DNA from: Comamonadaceae bacterium UBA2334 | GTDB lineage: Bacteria > Pseudomonadota > Gammaproteobacteria > Burkholderiales > Burkholderiaceae_C | Assembly: GCA_002344885.1 (NCBI GenBank) | Contig: DDUQ01000005.1 | Span: 20,168 to 84,167 of the forward strand | Length of the DNA stretch: 64,000 nt | Direction of reading: 5' to 3' | In this document: in pieces, positions 1 to 8,780 of the stretch | How positions within the stretch are numbered: the first letter of the stretch is position 1 | Layout: each line of letters starts with the position of its first letter | Translations under genes and position numbers: made by a program | Notes under the pieces: generated by a model | Seen by the model: only the letters and a program-made list of their open reading frames with translations | The model's database searches: none | Told to the model about the DNA's origin: nothing

Positions 1-891
1 ATGCATGAACTCGTGTTGCATGTGCCCGAAACGTCAGTGGAACTGGTCAGCGATGCACTCGAGTCACTCGATGCGCTGAGCGTGTCCGTCGAGGATGCAG
101 ATGCCCAGACCCCTGATGAGCAAGCCATGTTCGGTGAGCCTGGCATGCCCGCGCCCAAAGCGGGCTGGCAGCGATCCACGTTGACAGCGTTGTTTCAGAC
201 GACCGAACAGGCTGAAGACGCTGTGCGTTTGTTGTCGGTTCAGGACTTTTTCGAGGGCAGCTCGGTCGTCGGCGTGCAGCCTGTGCCCGATCAGGACTGG
301 GTGCGGTTGACGCAATCCCAGTTCGACCCAGTGGACATCACGCCCACCTTCTGGATTGTGCCGACTTGGCACGAGCCTCCGCCTGCGGCACGTCAGGTGC
401 TCAGGCTCGACCCGGGTCTGGCGTTCGGCACAGGCACACACCCGACCACGCGCATGTGCCTGCGCTGGATTGCTTCGCGCGATCTCCAGGGCCAGCGCGT
501 GCTGGACTACGGTTGTGGCTCGGGCATTCTGGCAATGGCCGCCGGTCTGTTCGGTGCGCAGGCGATTGACGCTGTGGACATTGACCCTGCTGCGGTGTCA
601 TCGACGCAGGTCAACGCAGCTGCCAACCATGTCGAATTGCAGGCCGGTTTGCCTGACCTCGCCAATGGGCGTTACCACCTGGTGTTGGCCAACATCCTTG
701 CCACACCCTTGAAGGTTCTGGCACCGCTGCTGTGCGGACACCTGTCACCGGGCGGTTCGCTGGTGTTGGCAGGCATCCTGTCGCGTCAGACAGATGAGCT
801 GAAGCAGGCCTATGCGCCTTTTGTCGACCTCGCGGTGGCTGATGAGCAAGAGGGTTGGGTTCTGATGACCGCGTCAGCCCGTTCTGGTTGA
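1..891 (+). CDS. prmA: Ribosomal protein L11 methyltransferase PrmA
   Basis: PrmA uses S-adenosylmethionine to methylate ribosomal protein L11 in the cytoplasm. The 296-residue product has the family's N-terminal L11-recognition region, with a typical opening ending in SVSVEDADA. A class I methyltransferase core follows: the SAM-binding motif VLDYGCGSG lies near residues 167-175, and NILATPL near 231-237 is the family's catalytic-region signature. The length matches other betaproteobacterial PrmA proteins, so the gene looks complete although its ATG is the first base of the window. Its own promoter and ribosome binding site are therefore out of view. A zinc-ribbon protein gene follows after 57 bp on the same strand, so the two are probably co-transcribed. 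Confidence 0.96.
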   Translation: MHELVLHVPETSVELVSDALESLDALSVSVEDADAQTPDEQAMFGEPGMPAPKAGWQRSTLTALFQTTEQAEDAVRLLSVQDFFEGSSVVGVQPVPDQDWVRLTQSQFDPVDITPTFWIVPTWHEPPPAARQVLRLDPGLAFGTGTHPTTRMCLRWIASRDLQGQRVLDYGCGSGILAMAAGLFGAQAIDAVDIDPAAVSSTQVNAAANHVELQAGLPDLANGRYHLVLANILATPLKVLAPLLCGHLSPGGSLVLAGILSRQTDELKQAYAPFVDLAVADEQEGWVLMTASARSG

Positions 892-948
892 CGTCAGGGT
901 CATCCCGTCGCACCCCATCTGCACTGACACCGTCGCAATCACGTCCGC

Positions 949-2469
949 ATGTCCGCCATCACGCAATGCCCTCAGTGCGGAACCCGCTTCAGGGTCGTGC
1001 CTGACCAGCTGAAGATTTCCCAAGGCTGGGTGCGTTGTGGCAAATGTGCTGAGGTCTTCAATGCCCGCGAGGCATTGGATGCTGCGGCCGCGTTGAAATC
1101 AGGTCAACCTGCCCCCCCGGTGGCGACCCATGCAGCGCCACATCAGGTGTCCATCGTGTTGCGCCAGCAGGCGCTCGCCTCCGATATCGATGTGCCGACA
1201 GGTGCGGCCCCGGTACCTGGCAGCGAGACTGCGGGGGCGGCGGTTTCTCCTGTCACCGACGAGCCGACCCCGTCGCCTCAAGGTGCTGCGCTGGGTACAG
1301 TCGCTTTGCATGCTGACTTTGCCGAAGATGTTCAAGCCCGTTTGGATGATTCACTGTCTGGGGGGGAACTGACGTCAGAGCCTGACGCGGACGCAGGCGC
1401 TGTGTCTGCCGGATCGAAACCGGCAATCACCGGATCCGCAGATCCAACGGCCTCGCTCGGTCAACCCGCCCCCGAAGTTCCAGAAGAAACCCCGGTCGTT
1501 GCCAGCGTTGAAGTTGGCGCAAAGATTGATTTTTTGCTGGATGACACGCCGCAACCGCCGCATTGGCTTTTGCGCACAGACGTGGCTCCCATGGCACTGT
1601 CGGGCCTGTCAGCTCAGCCGGTTACACACCCCACTGAGCAGCTTCCTGGTGTTGCCGAGCCAGTCACCGAGCTTGAAAACGGTGTTGTGGTACTGCAGCA
1701 GGCCATGGCTGGCTGGACCCGTACAGAGGCAACGCCACCGGCCGATGTGGGCCTGGCCGTGCCAGGTGGGGAGGTGGACGGCGCTTTGGCAGCATGCGCT
1801 GCAATCGACACACACCTGCCGGTTGATGTGCTGATCGAGCCCGATCCGCCCCAGGCCCCCCATCCGCAAGCGCTAGCAAGTCCAGACGACAGTTGGGGTT
1901 CGTCTCCTGAAACCCCAACCCCATCCGATCTTCCGCATGCTGTTCAGCCTGAGGTGGGCTTTGTCCGACAGGCCCGCCGTCAGGCGTTCTGGGCGTCGGG
2001 CCCGGTGCGGGCTGCATTGGGTGCGCTGGTGCTGTTCACGCTGGGCTTGCTGCTGTTGCAGGTGACTGTGCACGAGCGCAACCGACTGGCTGCGCTGTTT
2101 CCGACGGTGAAGCCTTTGCTCGAGCAACTGTGCGAGCCCATGGGATGTGAAGTGGGCTTGTTCCAGCAGATTGAGTCGGTCGAAATCGTCAGCACCGAAC
2201 TGATCAAGGCAAAAGACGGTTCCTACCGTTTCGAACTGGTGTTGCGCAATGCATCGGCATTGCCCGTGGCGTTGCCTGCGATCGAGCTCAGCCTCACCGA
2301 CCGCCATGGCGAAGTGGCGCTGCGCCGCGTGTTGCTGCCTGAGGATTGGGCCGATGCGGCCGAGTCGCTGGCACCGTCTGCCGAAACCGCGCTGGCTGCC
2401 AGGCTGGCGCTGGTCAACCCCGATGAATTGCGCATGGAAGGCTTCCGTGCTGTTGTTTTTTACCCTTGA
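949..2469 (+). CDS. Zinc-ribbon and DUF3426 domain membrane protein
   Basis: This 506-residue protein begins with an MJ0042-type zinc ribbon: Cys7-x2-Cys10 and Cys30-x2-Cys33 in the first 40 residues. A long Pro/Ala/acidic low-complexity linker follows (about residues 45-340). There is then one membrane helix near 352-372 (ALVLFTLGLLLL) and a C-terminal DUF3426 domain that would lie in the periplasm. The function is unknown; the layout suggests a cytoplasmic metal-binding head on a membrane anchor. It lies between prmA and a PfkB kinase, an order that recurs in Burkholderiales as far as I recall. Its stop codon lies 11 bp before the kinase ATG, so the genes look like an operon. The linker is probably disordered and poorly conserved. 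Confidence 0.85.
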   Translation: MSAITQCPQCGTRFRVVPDQLKISQGWVRCGKCAEVFNAREALDAAAALKSGQPAPPVATHAAPHQVSIVLRQQALASDIDVPTGAAPVPGSETAGAAVSPVTDEPTPSPQGAALGTVALHADFAEDVQARLDDSLSGGELTSEPDADAGAVSAGSKPAITGSADPTASLGQPAPEVPEETPVVASVEVGAKIDFLLDDTPQPPHWLLRTDVAPMALSGLSAQPVTHPTEQLPGVAEPVTELENGVVVLQQAMAGWTRTEATPPADVGLAVPGGEVDGALAACAAIDTHLPVDVLIEPDPPQAPHPQALASPDDSWGSSPETPTPSDLPHAVQPEVGFVRQARRQAFWASGPVRAALGALVLFTLGLLLLQVTVHERNRLAALFPTVKPLLEQLCEPMGCEVGLFQQIESVEIVSTELIKAKDGSYRFELVLRNASALPVALPAIELSLTDRHGEVALRRVLLPEDWADAAESLAPSAETALAARLALVNPDELRMEGFRAVVFYP

Positions 2470-2480
2470 AAGACTGTCCC

Positions 2481-3392
2481 ATGGCCGTACAAATTTGTGG
2501 CTCGCTCGCGTTCGACACCATCATGGATTTTGAGGGTCGGTTCGCCGAACAGATCCTGCCCGACCAGTTGCACATCCTGAACGTATCGTTCCTGGTGCCG
2601 GGTTTGCGGCGCGAGTACGGTGGGTGCGCTGGCAACATCGCATACAGCCTGCAACAACTCGGTGGCACCGCTTTGCCCGTTGCCACGGTGGGCAGCGACG
2701 GTGCCGACTACCTGGCTCGTTTCGAAGCGCTGGGCATTTCAACGCGTCACGTGGTGCTGCGGTCTGAAAGCTACACCGCGCAAGCCATGATCATGACCGA
2801 CCGGGACAACAACCAGATCACGGCTTTTCATCCCGGTGCGATGTCGCAGGCGCACCAGAACCCGCTCAATCCGTCGCCCGACGTGACATTGGGTATCGTC
2901 TCGCCAGACGGGCGCGAGGCCATGATGCAGCACGCCCGGGAGTTTGCCGCAGCGGGGATTCCCTTTGTATTCGACCCAGGCCAGGGACTGCCCATGTTCA
3001 ACGGTGCCGAGTTGCGCGAGTTCCTGGGACTGGCCACGTGGGTCACGGTGAACGACTACGAAGGCAAGATGTTGTGTGACCGTACCGGCCTGGACTTTGC
3101 TGCCATTTCCAGCCAATGCAAAGGTGTGGTCGTGACCTTGGCCGAGCACGGGTGCGATGTTTGGGAACACGGGGCCTGCACACGGGTACCCGGTGTGGCT
3201 GCTTCGCAAGTTGTCGATCCCACGGGCTGCGGCGATGCGTTCCGCGCGGCGTTACTGGCCGGATTGGAAAAAGGCCTGCCTCTGACTACCTGTGCCGCCT
3301 GGGGCAATCGGGTCGGTGCTGTCAAAATTGCGAGCAAAGGCGGACAGAACCACGACCTGTCCGCTTTGGCAGTAGAATTTGGAAAAGATTAA
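2481..3392 (+). CDS. PfkB-family carbohydrate/adenosine kinase
   Basis: This 303-residue ribokinase-fold kinase phosphorylates a sugar or nucleoside hydroxyl using ATP. Visible family features are the N-terminal CGSLAFDTI strand, the glycine-rich YGGCAGNIAY segment near residues 50-60, and the C-terminal PfkB signature DPTGCGDAFRAA near 245-256, which holds the catalytic Asp and anion hole. The overall sequence resembles the bacterial adenosine-kinase-like branch, but the substrate cannot be fixed from sequence alone. I chose the ATG at 2481. An in-frame TTG at 2466 overlaps the upstream stop and would add five atypical residues. It probably ends the prmA operon; a hairpin lies about 60 bp downstream. 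Confidence 0.88.
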   Translation: MAVQICGSLAFDTIMDFEGRFAEQILPDQLHILNVSFLVPGLRREYGGCAGNIAYSLQQLGGTALPVATVGSDGADYLARFEALGISTRHVVLRSESYTAQAMIMTDRDNNQITAFHPGAMSQAHQNPLNPSPDVTLGIVSPDGREAMMQHAREFAAAGIPFVFDPGQGLPMFNGAELREFLGLATWVTVNDYEGKMLCDRTGLDFAAISSQCKGVVVTLAEHGCDVWEHGACTRVPGVAASQVVDPTGCGDAFRAALLAGLEKGLPLTTCAAWGNRVGAVKIASKGGQNHDLSALAVEFGKD

Positions 3393-3453
3393 GCGCTACA
3401 GCTTGCTGCACATGATTTGAGTGCTGTTGCCTTTGTATAGGTGGCGCGACACA

Positions 3454-3478
3454 ACCCTGGCGTGGAGCCAGGGTCTTT
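3454..3478 (+). terminator. Hairpin after the PfkB kinase gene
   Basis: A perfect 8-bp stem, ACCCTGGC (3454-3461) and GCCAGGGT (3467-3474), encloses a 5-base loop and is followed by CTTT. It lies in the 131-bp gap between the convergent kinase and histone-like genes. The T run is short, so it is either a weak intrinsic terminator or a hairpin serving both strands. Confidence 0.55.
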
Positions 3479-3523
3479 ACCACCTGTCGTCAGGCACCCT
3501 GACGGTGTGGCCTGTTCGGCTCG

Positions 3524-4078
3524 TCACGGCTTGCTGCTGGTCGGAAACGGCCACGCTGCATGCGGATTGAGCTTGGTCTGAGTGGCCGGTGCGGCTGCCT
3601 TGGTTGGCGTGGCTGCTTTTTTGGCTGGTGCAGCTGCTTTTTTGGCCGGAGCGGCCTTTTTGGCTGGTGCTGAAGGTTGGGCCGCTTCGGCCTTCTTGGC
3701 GGGCGCTGCCGCCTTTTTGGCTGCCGGAACTGCCTTCTTGGCTGCAACGGCTTTCTTGGCCGGCGCTACGGCTGATTTGGCCGCTGGCTTGGCGGGTGCC
3801 GTGGCTGCTTTCTTGGCAGGTGCAGCGGCTGCTTTCACGGCAGCTTTCTTTGCAGGTGCGGGTGCAGCAACTGGAGCTGCTTTTTTGGCTGGTGCCGATT
3901 TGGCTGTTGCGGCCTTTGCCGGTGCGGCAGCTTTCTTGGCTGGGGCCGACACTTTCTTCGCAGCAGGTGCCGCAGCGGTGGCGGCAGCCTTGGCTGTGGC
4001 GGCTTTCTTTGCCGGCGCGGCAGCCTTCTTCACGGGTTCACTCTTCGCAGGGGTAGCAGACTTTTTTGCTGTGGCCAT
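3524..4078 (-). CDS. Histone H1-like Ala/Lys/Pro-rich DNA-binding protein
   Basis: The 184-residue product is built almost entirely of Ala, Lys and Pro, with dozens of PAKKAA-type units. This is the pattern of bacterial histone H1-like proteins (AlgP / HctB-like, lysine-rich C-terminal-tail type). Such proteins bind DNA nonspecifically and compact or regulate the nucleoid. A short non-repetitive tail (HAAWPFPTSSKP) ends it. The ATG at 4078 is preceded by GGAGATAACA, a clear ribosome binding site; an upstream in-frame extension of 13 residues lacks one. The repetitive coding sequence can expand or contract by slippage, so length will vary between strains. It runs convergent with the kinase gene and is separated from nrdB by 236 bp. 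Confidence 0.85.
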   Translation of the reverse strand: MATAKKSATPAKSEPVKKAAAPAKKAATAKAAATAAAPAAKKVSAPAKKAAAPAKAATAKSAPAKKAAPVAAPAPAKKAAVKAAAAPAKKAATAPAKPAAKSAVAPAKKAVAAKKAVPAAKKAAAPAKKAEAAQPSAPAKKAAPAKKAAAPAKKAATPTKAAAPATQTKLNPHAAWPFPTSSKP

Positions 4079-4221
4079 GTTGTTATCTCCAGGAGTGGGT
4101 TGCAAAGAACGCTCCATTGCCCAGTGTGCGGGCGATGGAACGATTCAGTGCACCGCTCGCTGGCTGAGCAAACTCAAGGCTCGTAGCGGGGCGCTGAATG
4201 GGGTGAAGCCGCCGTGCGCCA

Positions 4222-4240
4222 ACCGTTGACTGGCAACGGT
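4222..4240. other. Small hairpin between nrdB and the histone-like gene
   Basis: A perfect 7-bp stem, ACCGTTG and CAACGGT, with a 5-base loop lies 75 bp beyond the nrdB stop and upstream of the histone-like gene on the same strand. There is no T tract on either side, so it is only a candidate processing or weak termination site. Confidence 0.35.
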
Positions 4241-4314
4241 CGTGCAGCGAGTGGGCTGGCGGCTGGAAGAAGGTCATTTGCGTTGTCGTTGTGCAGGGAT
4301 GCTTTGAGGGGCCA

Positions 4315-5550
4315 TCAGTCCCAGGACAAGGCACCGCCGGACTGGTACTCGATGACCCGCGTCTCGAAGAAGTTGCGTTCTTTCTTCAGGTCGATCATCT
4401 CGCTCATCCAGGGGAACGGGTTCTCTTCGTTCGGGAACAGCGTTTCCAGGCCGATTTGCGTGGCACGCCGGTTGGCGATATAGCGCAGGTAGCCTTTGAA
4501 CATGCTGGCATTCATGCCCAGCACACCGCGCGGCATGGTGTCTTCGGCGTACTGGTATTCCAGTTCGACGGCCTTCATGAACAGGGCCTTGATTTCGGCC
4601 TTGAACTCGGCGGTCCACAGGTGGGGGTTTTCGAGCTTCAGCTGGTTGATCAGGTCGATGCCGAAGTTGCAGTGCATGGACTCGTCCCGCAGGATGTACT
4701 GGTACTGCTCGGCCGCGCCGGTCATCTTGTTCTGGCGACCCAGGGCCAGAATCTGTGTGAAGCCGACGTAGAAGAACAGCCCTTCCATCAGGCATGCGAA
4801 CACGATGATCGATTTGAGCAGCGTCTGGTCGGCTTCAGGGGTGCCCGTTTTGAACTCGGGGTGCATGATCACGTCGATGAACGGGATCAGGAATTCGTCC
4901 TTGGCGCGGATGGACGGTACTTCGTTGTAGGCGTTGAAGATTTCGCCTTCGTCCAGCCCCAAGCTCTCGACGATGTATTGGTAGGCGTGGGTGTGGATGG
5001 CCTCTTCAAACGCCTGACGCAGCAAAAACTGGCGGCACTCGGGCGCGGTGATGTGCCGGTAGGTACCCAGCACGATGTTGTTGGCGGCCAAGCTGTCGGC
5101 CGTCACGAAAAAGCCGAGGTTGCGCTTGATGATCCGCCGCTCGTCTTCGGTCAGACCGTTGGGGTCTTTCCACAGCGCGATGTCGCGGTTCATGTTCACT
5201 TCCTGCGGCATCCAGTGGTTGGCGCAGGTGGCCAGGTACTTCTCCCAGGCCCACTTGTATTTGAACGGCACCAGCTGGTTGACATCGGTCTGGCCGTTGA
5301 TGATCCGCTTGTCAGCCGCGTTGACGCGGCGACCATTCAGTTGCACCGCCGCGGGCTGGATGGCGGCGGGCGGCTGGGCCACCGCCGGCACAGGACGCGC
5401 GAGCGGTTGATCGGCCTGCACGGTGGCCAGGGCGGGTGAAACCAGTGCCGCGACAGGCGCAGAGAAAGAGGGGGTCGTGACCGCCGATTTCGGTGGCTGG
5501 CTGGGTGTGGCGGTGATGGTGGGCGTGACGTCGTCGTCCCAGGTGAGCAT
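4315..5550 (-). CDS. nrdB: Class Ia ribonucleotide reductase, beta subunit NrdB
   Basis: NrdB carries the diiron centre and stable tyrosyl radical that drive reduction of ribonucleoside diphosphates by NrdA. The 411-residue protein has the ligand/radical block EEAIHTHAYQYI, in which Glu-x2-His-x3-Tyr matches the E. coli E115/H118/Y122 spacing. It also has DESMHCNFGI with the later Glu and His ligands, and a short acidic C-terminal tail that should dock in NrdA. The first 90 residues are Pro/Ala-rich and not part of the ferritin-like fold. The ATG at 5550 has AGAGGA just upstream; a 67-residue upstream extension is unsupported. It is second in the nrdAB operon, 163 bp behind nrdA, with a stem-loop in the gap. 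Confidence 0.97.
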   Translation of the reverse strand: MLTWDDDVTPTITATPSQPPKSAVTTPSFSAPVAALVSPALATVQADQPLARPVPAVAQPPAAIQPAAVQLNGRRVNAADKRIINGQTDVNQLVPFKYKWAWEKYLATCANHWMPQEVNMNRDIALWKDPNGLTEDERRIIKRNLGFFVTADSLAANNIVLGTYRHITAPECRQFLLRQAFEEAIHTHAYQYIVESLGLDEGEIFNAYNEVPSIRAKDEFLIPFIDVIMHPEFKTGTPEADQTLLKSIIVFACLMEGLFFYVGFTQILALGRQNKMTGAAEQYQYILRDESMHCNFGIDLINQLKLENPHLWTAEFKAEIKALFMKAVELEYQYAEDTMPRGVLGMNASMFKGYLRYIANRRATQIGLETLFPNEENPFPWMSEMIDLKKERNFFETRVIEYQSGGALSWD

Positions 5551-5665
5551 GTCGGTTTCCTCTGATGTGATTATGAAAGGCTGTACCCAAAAAGTGAAGC
5601 GGCAAAAACTTGTGTTGCTGGCGTTTGTTGTGGCGCTGCGTCGAAAATCTGCAGGCGGTAACCGT

Positions 5666-5694
5666 GCAAGGTGTCGTGTTGCCGACACCCTTGC
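5666..5694 (-). other. Stem-loop between nrdA and nrdB
   Basis: GCAAGGTGTCG (5666-5676) pairs with CGACACCCTTGC (5683-5694) apart from one bulged base, around a 6-base loop. It lies about 20 bp after the nrdA stop within the nrdAB transcript. There is no T tract, so it may affect mRNA stability or partial termination that sets the NrdA:NrdB ratio. This is inference from the fold only. Confidence 0.5.
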
Positions 5695-5713
5695 GCCACA
5701 CCCTGCCGGTGTG

Positions 5714-8593
5714 TCACTGGCAGGCCTCGCAACCTGGGTCATCGATGGCACAGAACTTGATGTCTGTGGCCGCTTCGGCAGGTGCCGCCGCAGCCGCCAT
5801 CACTGGCTCGGGTGTGCTGTGTGACACCGCATTCAGTTGCCCGGCGCGACCGGTTGCCTTTTCGGCGTGTGTGGCGGCCATGGTGCGCAGGTAGTAGGTG
5901 GTTTTCAGGCCGCGCAGCCAGGCCAGTTTGTACGTGTCGTCCAGTTTCTTGCCCGAAGCGCCTGCCATGTAGATGTTCAGGCTTTGTGCCTGGTCGATCC
6001 ACTTCTGGCGGCGGGCGGCGGCTTCCACCAACCACTGGGTTTCAATTTCAAACGCCGTGGCGTACAAGGCCTTGATGTCCTGCGGTACGCGGTCGATGGC
6101 GCGCAGCGAGCCGTCGAAATGCTTCAGGTCCATCACCATCACGTCGTCCCACAGCCCCAGGCGCTTGAGGTCGCGCACCAGATAGCTGTTGACCACGGTG
6201 AATTCGCCCGACAGGTTGGACTTGACCGACAGGTTACCGAACGAGGGTTCGATGGACGCATCCACCCCGATGATGTTGCTGATCGTGGCGGTGGGGGCGA
6301 TGGCCACGCAGTTGCTGTTGCGCATGCCGTCTTTGGCAATCTTGGCGCGCAACGCATCCCAGTCGAGCGTGGCGCTGCGGTCGGCTTCCACGTAGCCACC
6401 GCGCTGCTCGGTCAGCAGGTTCAGGGTGTCCAACGGCAGGATGCCCTGGTCCCACAGCGAGCCTTTGTAGCTGCTGTAGCGGCCCCGCTCGGCGGCCAGT
6501 TCGGTGGACGCCCAGTAGGCGTGGTAGCACACGGCTTCCATCGAACGGTCGGCAAACTCAACTGCCTCTTGCGATGCGTAGGGCACGCGCAGGGCGTACA
6601 GCGCATCCTGGAACCCCATGATGCCCAGGCCCACCGGGCGGTGGCGCAGGTTGGAATCGCGCGCCTTTTTCACGGCGTAGTAGTTGATGTCGATCACGTT
6701 GTCCAGCATGCGCATGGCGGTGGACACGGTGCGTTTCAGCTTGGCGTGGTCCAGCTTGCCGTCGGCGATGTGCTGCAGCAGGTTGACCGAGCCGAGGTTG
6801 CACACGGCGGTTTCGGCGTCGTTGGTGTTCAGGGTGATTTCGGTGCACAGGTTGGAGCTGTGCACCACGCCCACATGCTGCTGGGGGCTGCGGATGTTGC
6901 AGGGGTCTTTGAACGTGATCCAGGGGTGGCCGGTCTCGAACAGCATGGACAGCATCTTGCGCCACAGGTCGGTGGCGGGCACGGTCTTGGCAGGCTTGAT
7001 CTCGCCACGGGCAGCTTTTTCTTCGTAGGCCACGTAGGCTTTTTCGAAGGCGGTGCCGAACAGGTCGTGCAGGTCGGGCACGTCGGACGGGCTGAACAGA
7101 GTCCAGTTGCCTTTTTCCATCACGCGCTTCATGAACAGATCTGGGATCCAGTTGGCCGTGTTCATGTCGTGGGTGCGGCGGCGGTCGTCACCGGTGTTCT
7201 TGCGCAGCTCCAGGAATTCTTCAATGTCCAGGTGCCAGGTTTCTAGGTAGGCGCACACCGCGCCCTTGCGCTTGCCGCCCTGGTTCACGGCCACGGCCGT
7301 GTCGTTGACCACCTTCAGGAACGGCACCACGCCTTGTGACTCGCCGTTGGTGCCCTTGATGTGGCTGCCCAGGGCGCGCACGCGGGTCCAGTCGTTGCCC
7401 AGGCCGCCTGCGAACTTGGACAGGAGGGCGTTTTCCTTGATGGACTCGTAAATGCCATCGAGGTCGTCGGGTACGGTGGTCAAATAGCAGCTGGACAACT
7501 GGCTGCGGCGTGTGCCAGCGTTGAACAGTGTCGGCGTGCTGCTCATGAAATCGAAGCTGGACAGCACTTCGTAGAACTCGATGGCGCGGGCTTCACGGTC
7601 GATTTCGTTCAGGGCGAGGCCCATCGCCACGCGCATGAAAAAGGCCTGAGGCAACTCGATGCGCTGCTTGCGCACATGCAGGAAATAACGGTCGTACAGG
7701 GTTTGCAGGCCCAGGTAGTCAAACTGCATGTCCCGCTCAGCCTTGAGGGCTGCGCCCAGGCGCTTCAGGTCGAACTGGCCCAGCTTGTCGTCCAGCAGTT
7801 CGTTTTCGATGCCTTTTTTGATGAACTGGGGGAAATAGTCGGCATAGCCAGCGGCCAGCTCGGCATAAGTCACCTCGTGACCCAGCACTTCTTTGGCGAT
7901 GGTGTGCAGCAGCAGACGGGATGTGGCGTAGGTGTAATCCGGGTCGCGTTCAATCAGGGTGCGGGCAGCCAGAATGGACGCCTTGTGTACCTCTTCAAGG
8001 GGCACACCGTCATAGAGGTTGCGCAGGGTCTCAGCGACGATGGGGTCCGGCTTGACCTCGTTGGACAGCCCGGCGCAGGCGGCGCGGATGCGTTCATTCA
8101 GCGCGTTCAGGTCCAGCGGCACCTTCTGGCCACGGTCCAGCACATGCAGTTGTTCAGTGGGCTGGGCGGCAGGTGCATGGCCCTGGGCGGCGCGCTCCTG
8201 GGAACGACGCTCGCGGTACAACACGTAAGCACGGGCCACTTCATGGTGGCTGCCGCGCATGAGGCCCAGTTCCACATGGTCTTGCACATCTTCGATGTGG
8301 AAGGTGCCGCCACCCGGGCGTGAGCGCATCAGCGCCTTGACGACCGATTGGGTCAGGGCTTCCACCGTTTCACGCACACTGGCCGAAGCCGCTCCCTGCG
8401 TGCCATGCACCGCCAGAAAGGCTTTCATCAGCGCCACGGCAATCTTGTTGGGCTCGAAATAGACCACTGAGCCGTTGCGGCGGATGATCTGGTAGTGGCT
8501 GAGGGCCTGCGGTGTGGCCTGGCGTTCGGCTGCCAGGCTGGCGTTGGAAGACAGGGTGTAGTCGGGCGCGTCGGTGGTGAAGGTGGCTTGCAT
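5714..8593 (-). CDS. nrdA: Class Ia ribonucleotide reductase, alpha subunit NrdA
   Basis: NrdA is the catalytic subunit that converts NDPs to dNDPs. At 959 residues it is about 200 longer than E. coli NrdA because of its N-terminus. An ATP-cone lies at about residues 32-125, and a second, degenerate cone-like domain at about 150-240. This matches the two-cone NrdA of Pseudomonas aeruginosa. Catalytic features include SSCYL (first redox Cys), NLCTEI (Asn, thiyl Cys, Glu) and a C-terminal CEACQ with the swinging-arm cysteines that accept electrons from thioredoxin or glutaredoxin. AGAGGA precedes the ATG at 8593. Two NrdR boxes lie 140-190 bp upstream, so the operon is expected to be repressed by NrdR when dATP/ATP are high. 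Confidence 0.97.
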   Translation of the reverse strand: MQATFTTDAPDYTLSSNASLAAERQATPQALSHYQIIRRNGSVVYFEPNKIAVALMKAFLAVHGTQGAASASVRETVEALTQSVVKALMRSRPGGGTFHIEDVQDHVELGLMRGSHHEVARAYVLYRERRSQERAAQGHAPAAQPTEQLHVLDRGQKVPLDLNALNERIRAACAGLSNEVKPDPIVAETLRNLYDGVPLEEVHKASILAARTLIERDPDYTYATSRLLLHTIAKEVLGHEVTYAELAAGYADYFPQFIKKGIENELLDDKLGQFDLKRLGAALKAERDMQFDYLGLQTLYDRYFLHVRKQRIELPQAFFMRVAMGLALNEIDREARAIEFYEVLSSFDFMSSTPTLFNAGTRRSQLSSCYLTTVPDDLDGIYESIKENALLSKFAGGLGNDWTRVRALGSHIKGTNGESQGVVPFLKVVNDTAVAVNQGGKRKGAVCAYLETWHLDIEEFLELRKNTGDDRRRTHDMNTANWIPDLFMKRVMEKGNWTLFSPSDVPDLHDLFGTAFEKAYVAYEEKAARGEIKPAKTVPATDLWRKMLSMLFETGHPWITFKDPCNIRSPQQHVGVVHSSNLCTEITLNTNDAETAVCNLGSVNLLQHIADGKLDHAKLKRTVSTAMRMLDNVIDINYYAVKKARDSNLRHRPVGLGIMGFQDALYALRVPYASQEAVEFADRSMEAVCYHAYWASTELAAERGRYSSYKGSLWDQGILPLDTLNLLTEQRGGYVEADRSATLDWDALRAKIAKDGMRNSNCVAIAPTATISNIIGVDASIEPSFGNLSVKSNLSGEFTVVNSYLVRDLKRLGLWDDVMVMDLKHFDGSLRAIDRVPQDIKALYATAFEIETQWLVEAAARRQKWIDQAQSLNIYMAGASGKKLDDTYKLAWLRGLKTTYYLRTMAATHAEKATGRAGQLNAVSHSTPEPVMAAAAAPAEAATDIKFCAIDDPGCEACQ

Positions 8594-8733
8594 GGGTCCT
8601 CTTTGGTTTGCTCATGGCGCGGCCCCGTCGCAGGGCGTGGCGCTTCGTTTTTGTAGGGGCCAACGGGGCCGGAAAGCGGTGATCAGATGGCCTGATCGGT
8701 GGCACGTTGGCGGGTGCTGTGAATCACAGGTCG

Positions 8734-8749
8734 ACACTATATCTAGTGT
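8734..8749 (-). promoter_or_regulatory. NrdR box, proximal
   Basis: ACACTATATCTAGTGT is a 16-bp near-palindrome matching the NrdR consensus (acaCwAtATaTwGtgt). It lies 141 bp upstream of the nrdA ATG and 31 bp, centre to centre, from a second box, which is the spacing of about three helical turns expected for cooperative NrdR binding. The nrdR gene itself is not in the window. Confidence 0.93.
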
Positions 8750-8764
8750 TTGGGTGAATTTCTG

Positions 8765-8780
8765 ACACTACCTATAGTGT
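8765..8780 (-). promoter_or_regulatory. NrdR box, distal
   Basis: ACACTACCTATAGTGT shares the outer ACACTA and TAGTGT arms with the proximal box. Together they form the tandem operator normally found over ribonucleotide reductase promoters. The nrdA promoter should overlap or flank these sites on the minus strand. Confidence 0.92.

Noticed and set aside
3582..4229. 215-residue Ala/Phe/Leu-rich frame opposite the histone-like gene
   Set aside because: It looks like a run of membrane helices only because it is the complement of Ala/Lys/Pro repeats. The opposite strand has a good ribosome binding site and a known protein type.
4291..5439. 382-residue open frame on the plus strand opposite nrdB
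   Set aside because: It is the antisense of a clearly conserved gene; high GC at third positions keeps opposite frames open. It has no recognizable domain and is made of Val/Gly/Gln/His runs typical of such shadows.
5837..7246. 469-residue open frame on the plus strand opposite nrdA
   Set aside because: Shadow of nrdA: no ribosome binding site, composition dominated by Val/Gly/His/Gln, and the opposite strand is an unambiguous ribonucleotide reductase.
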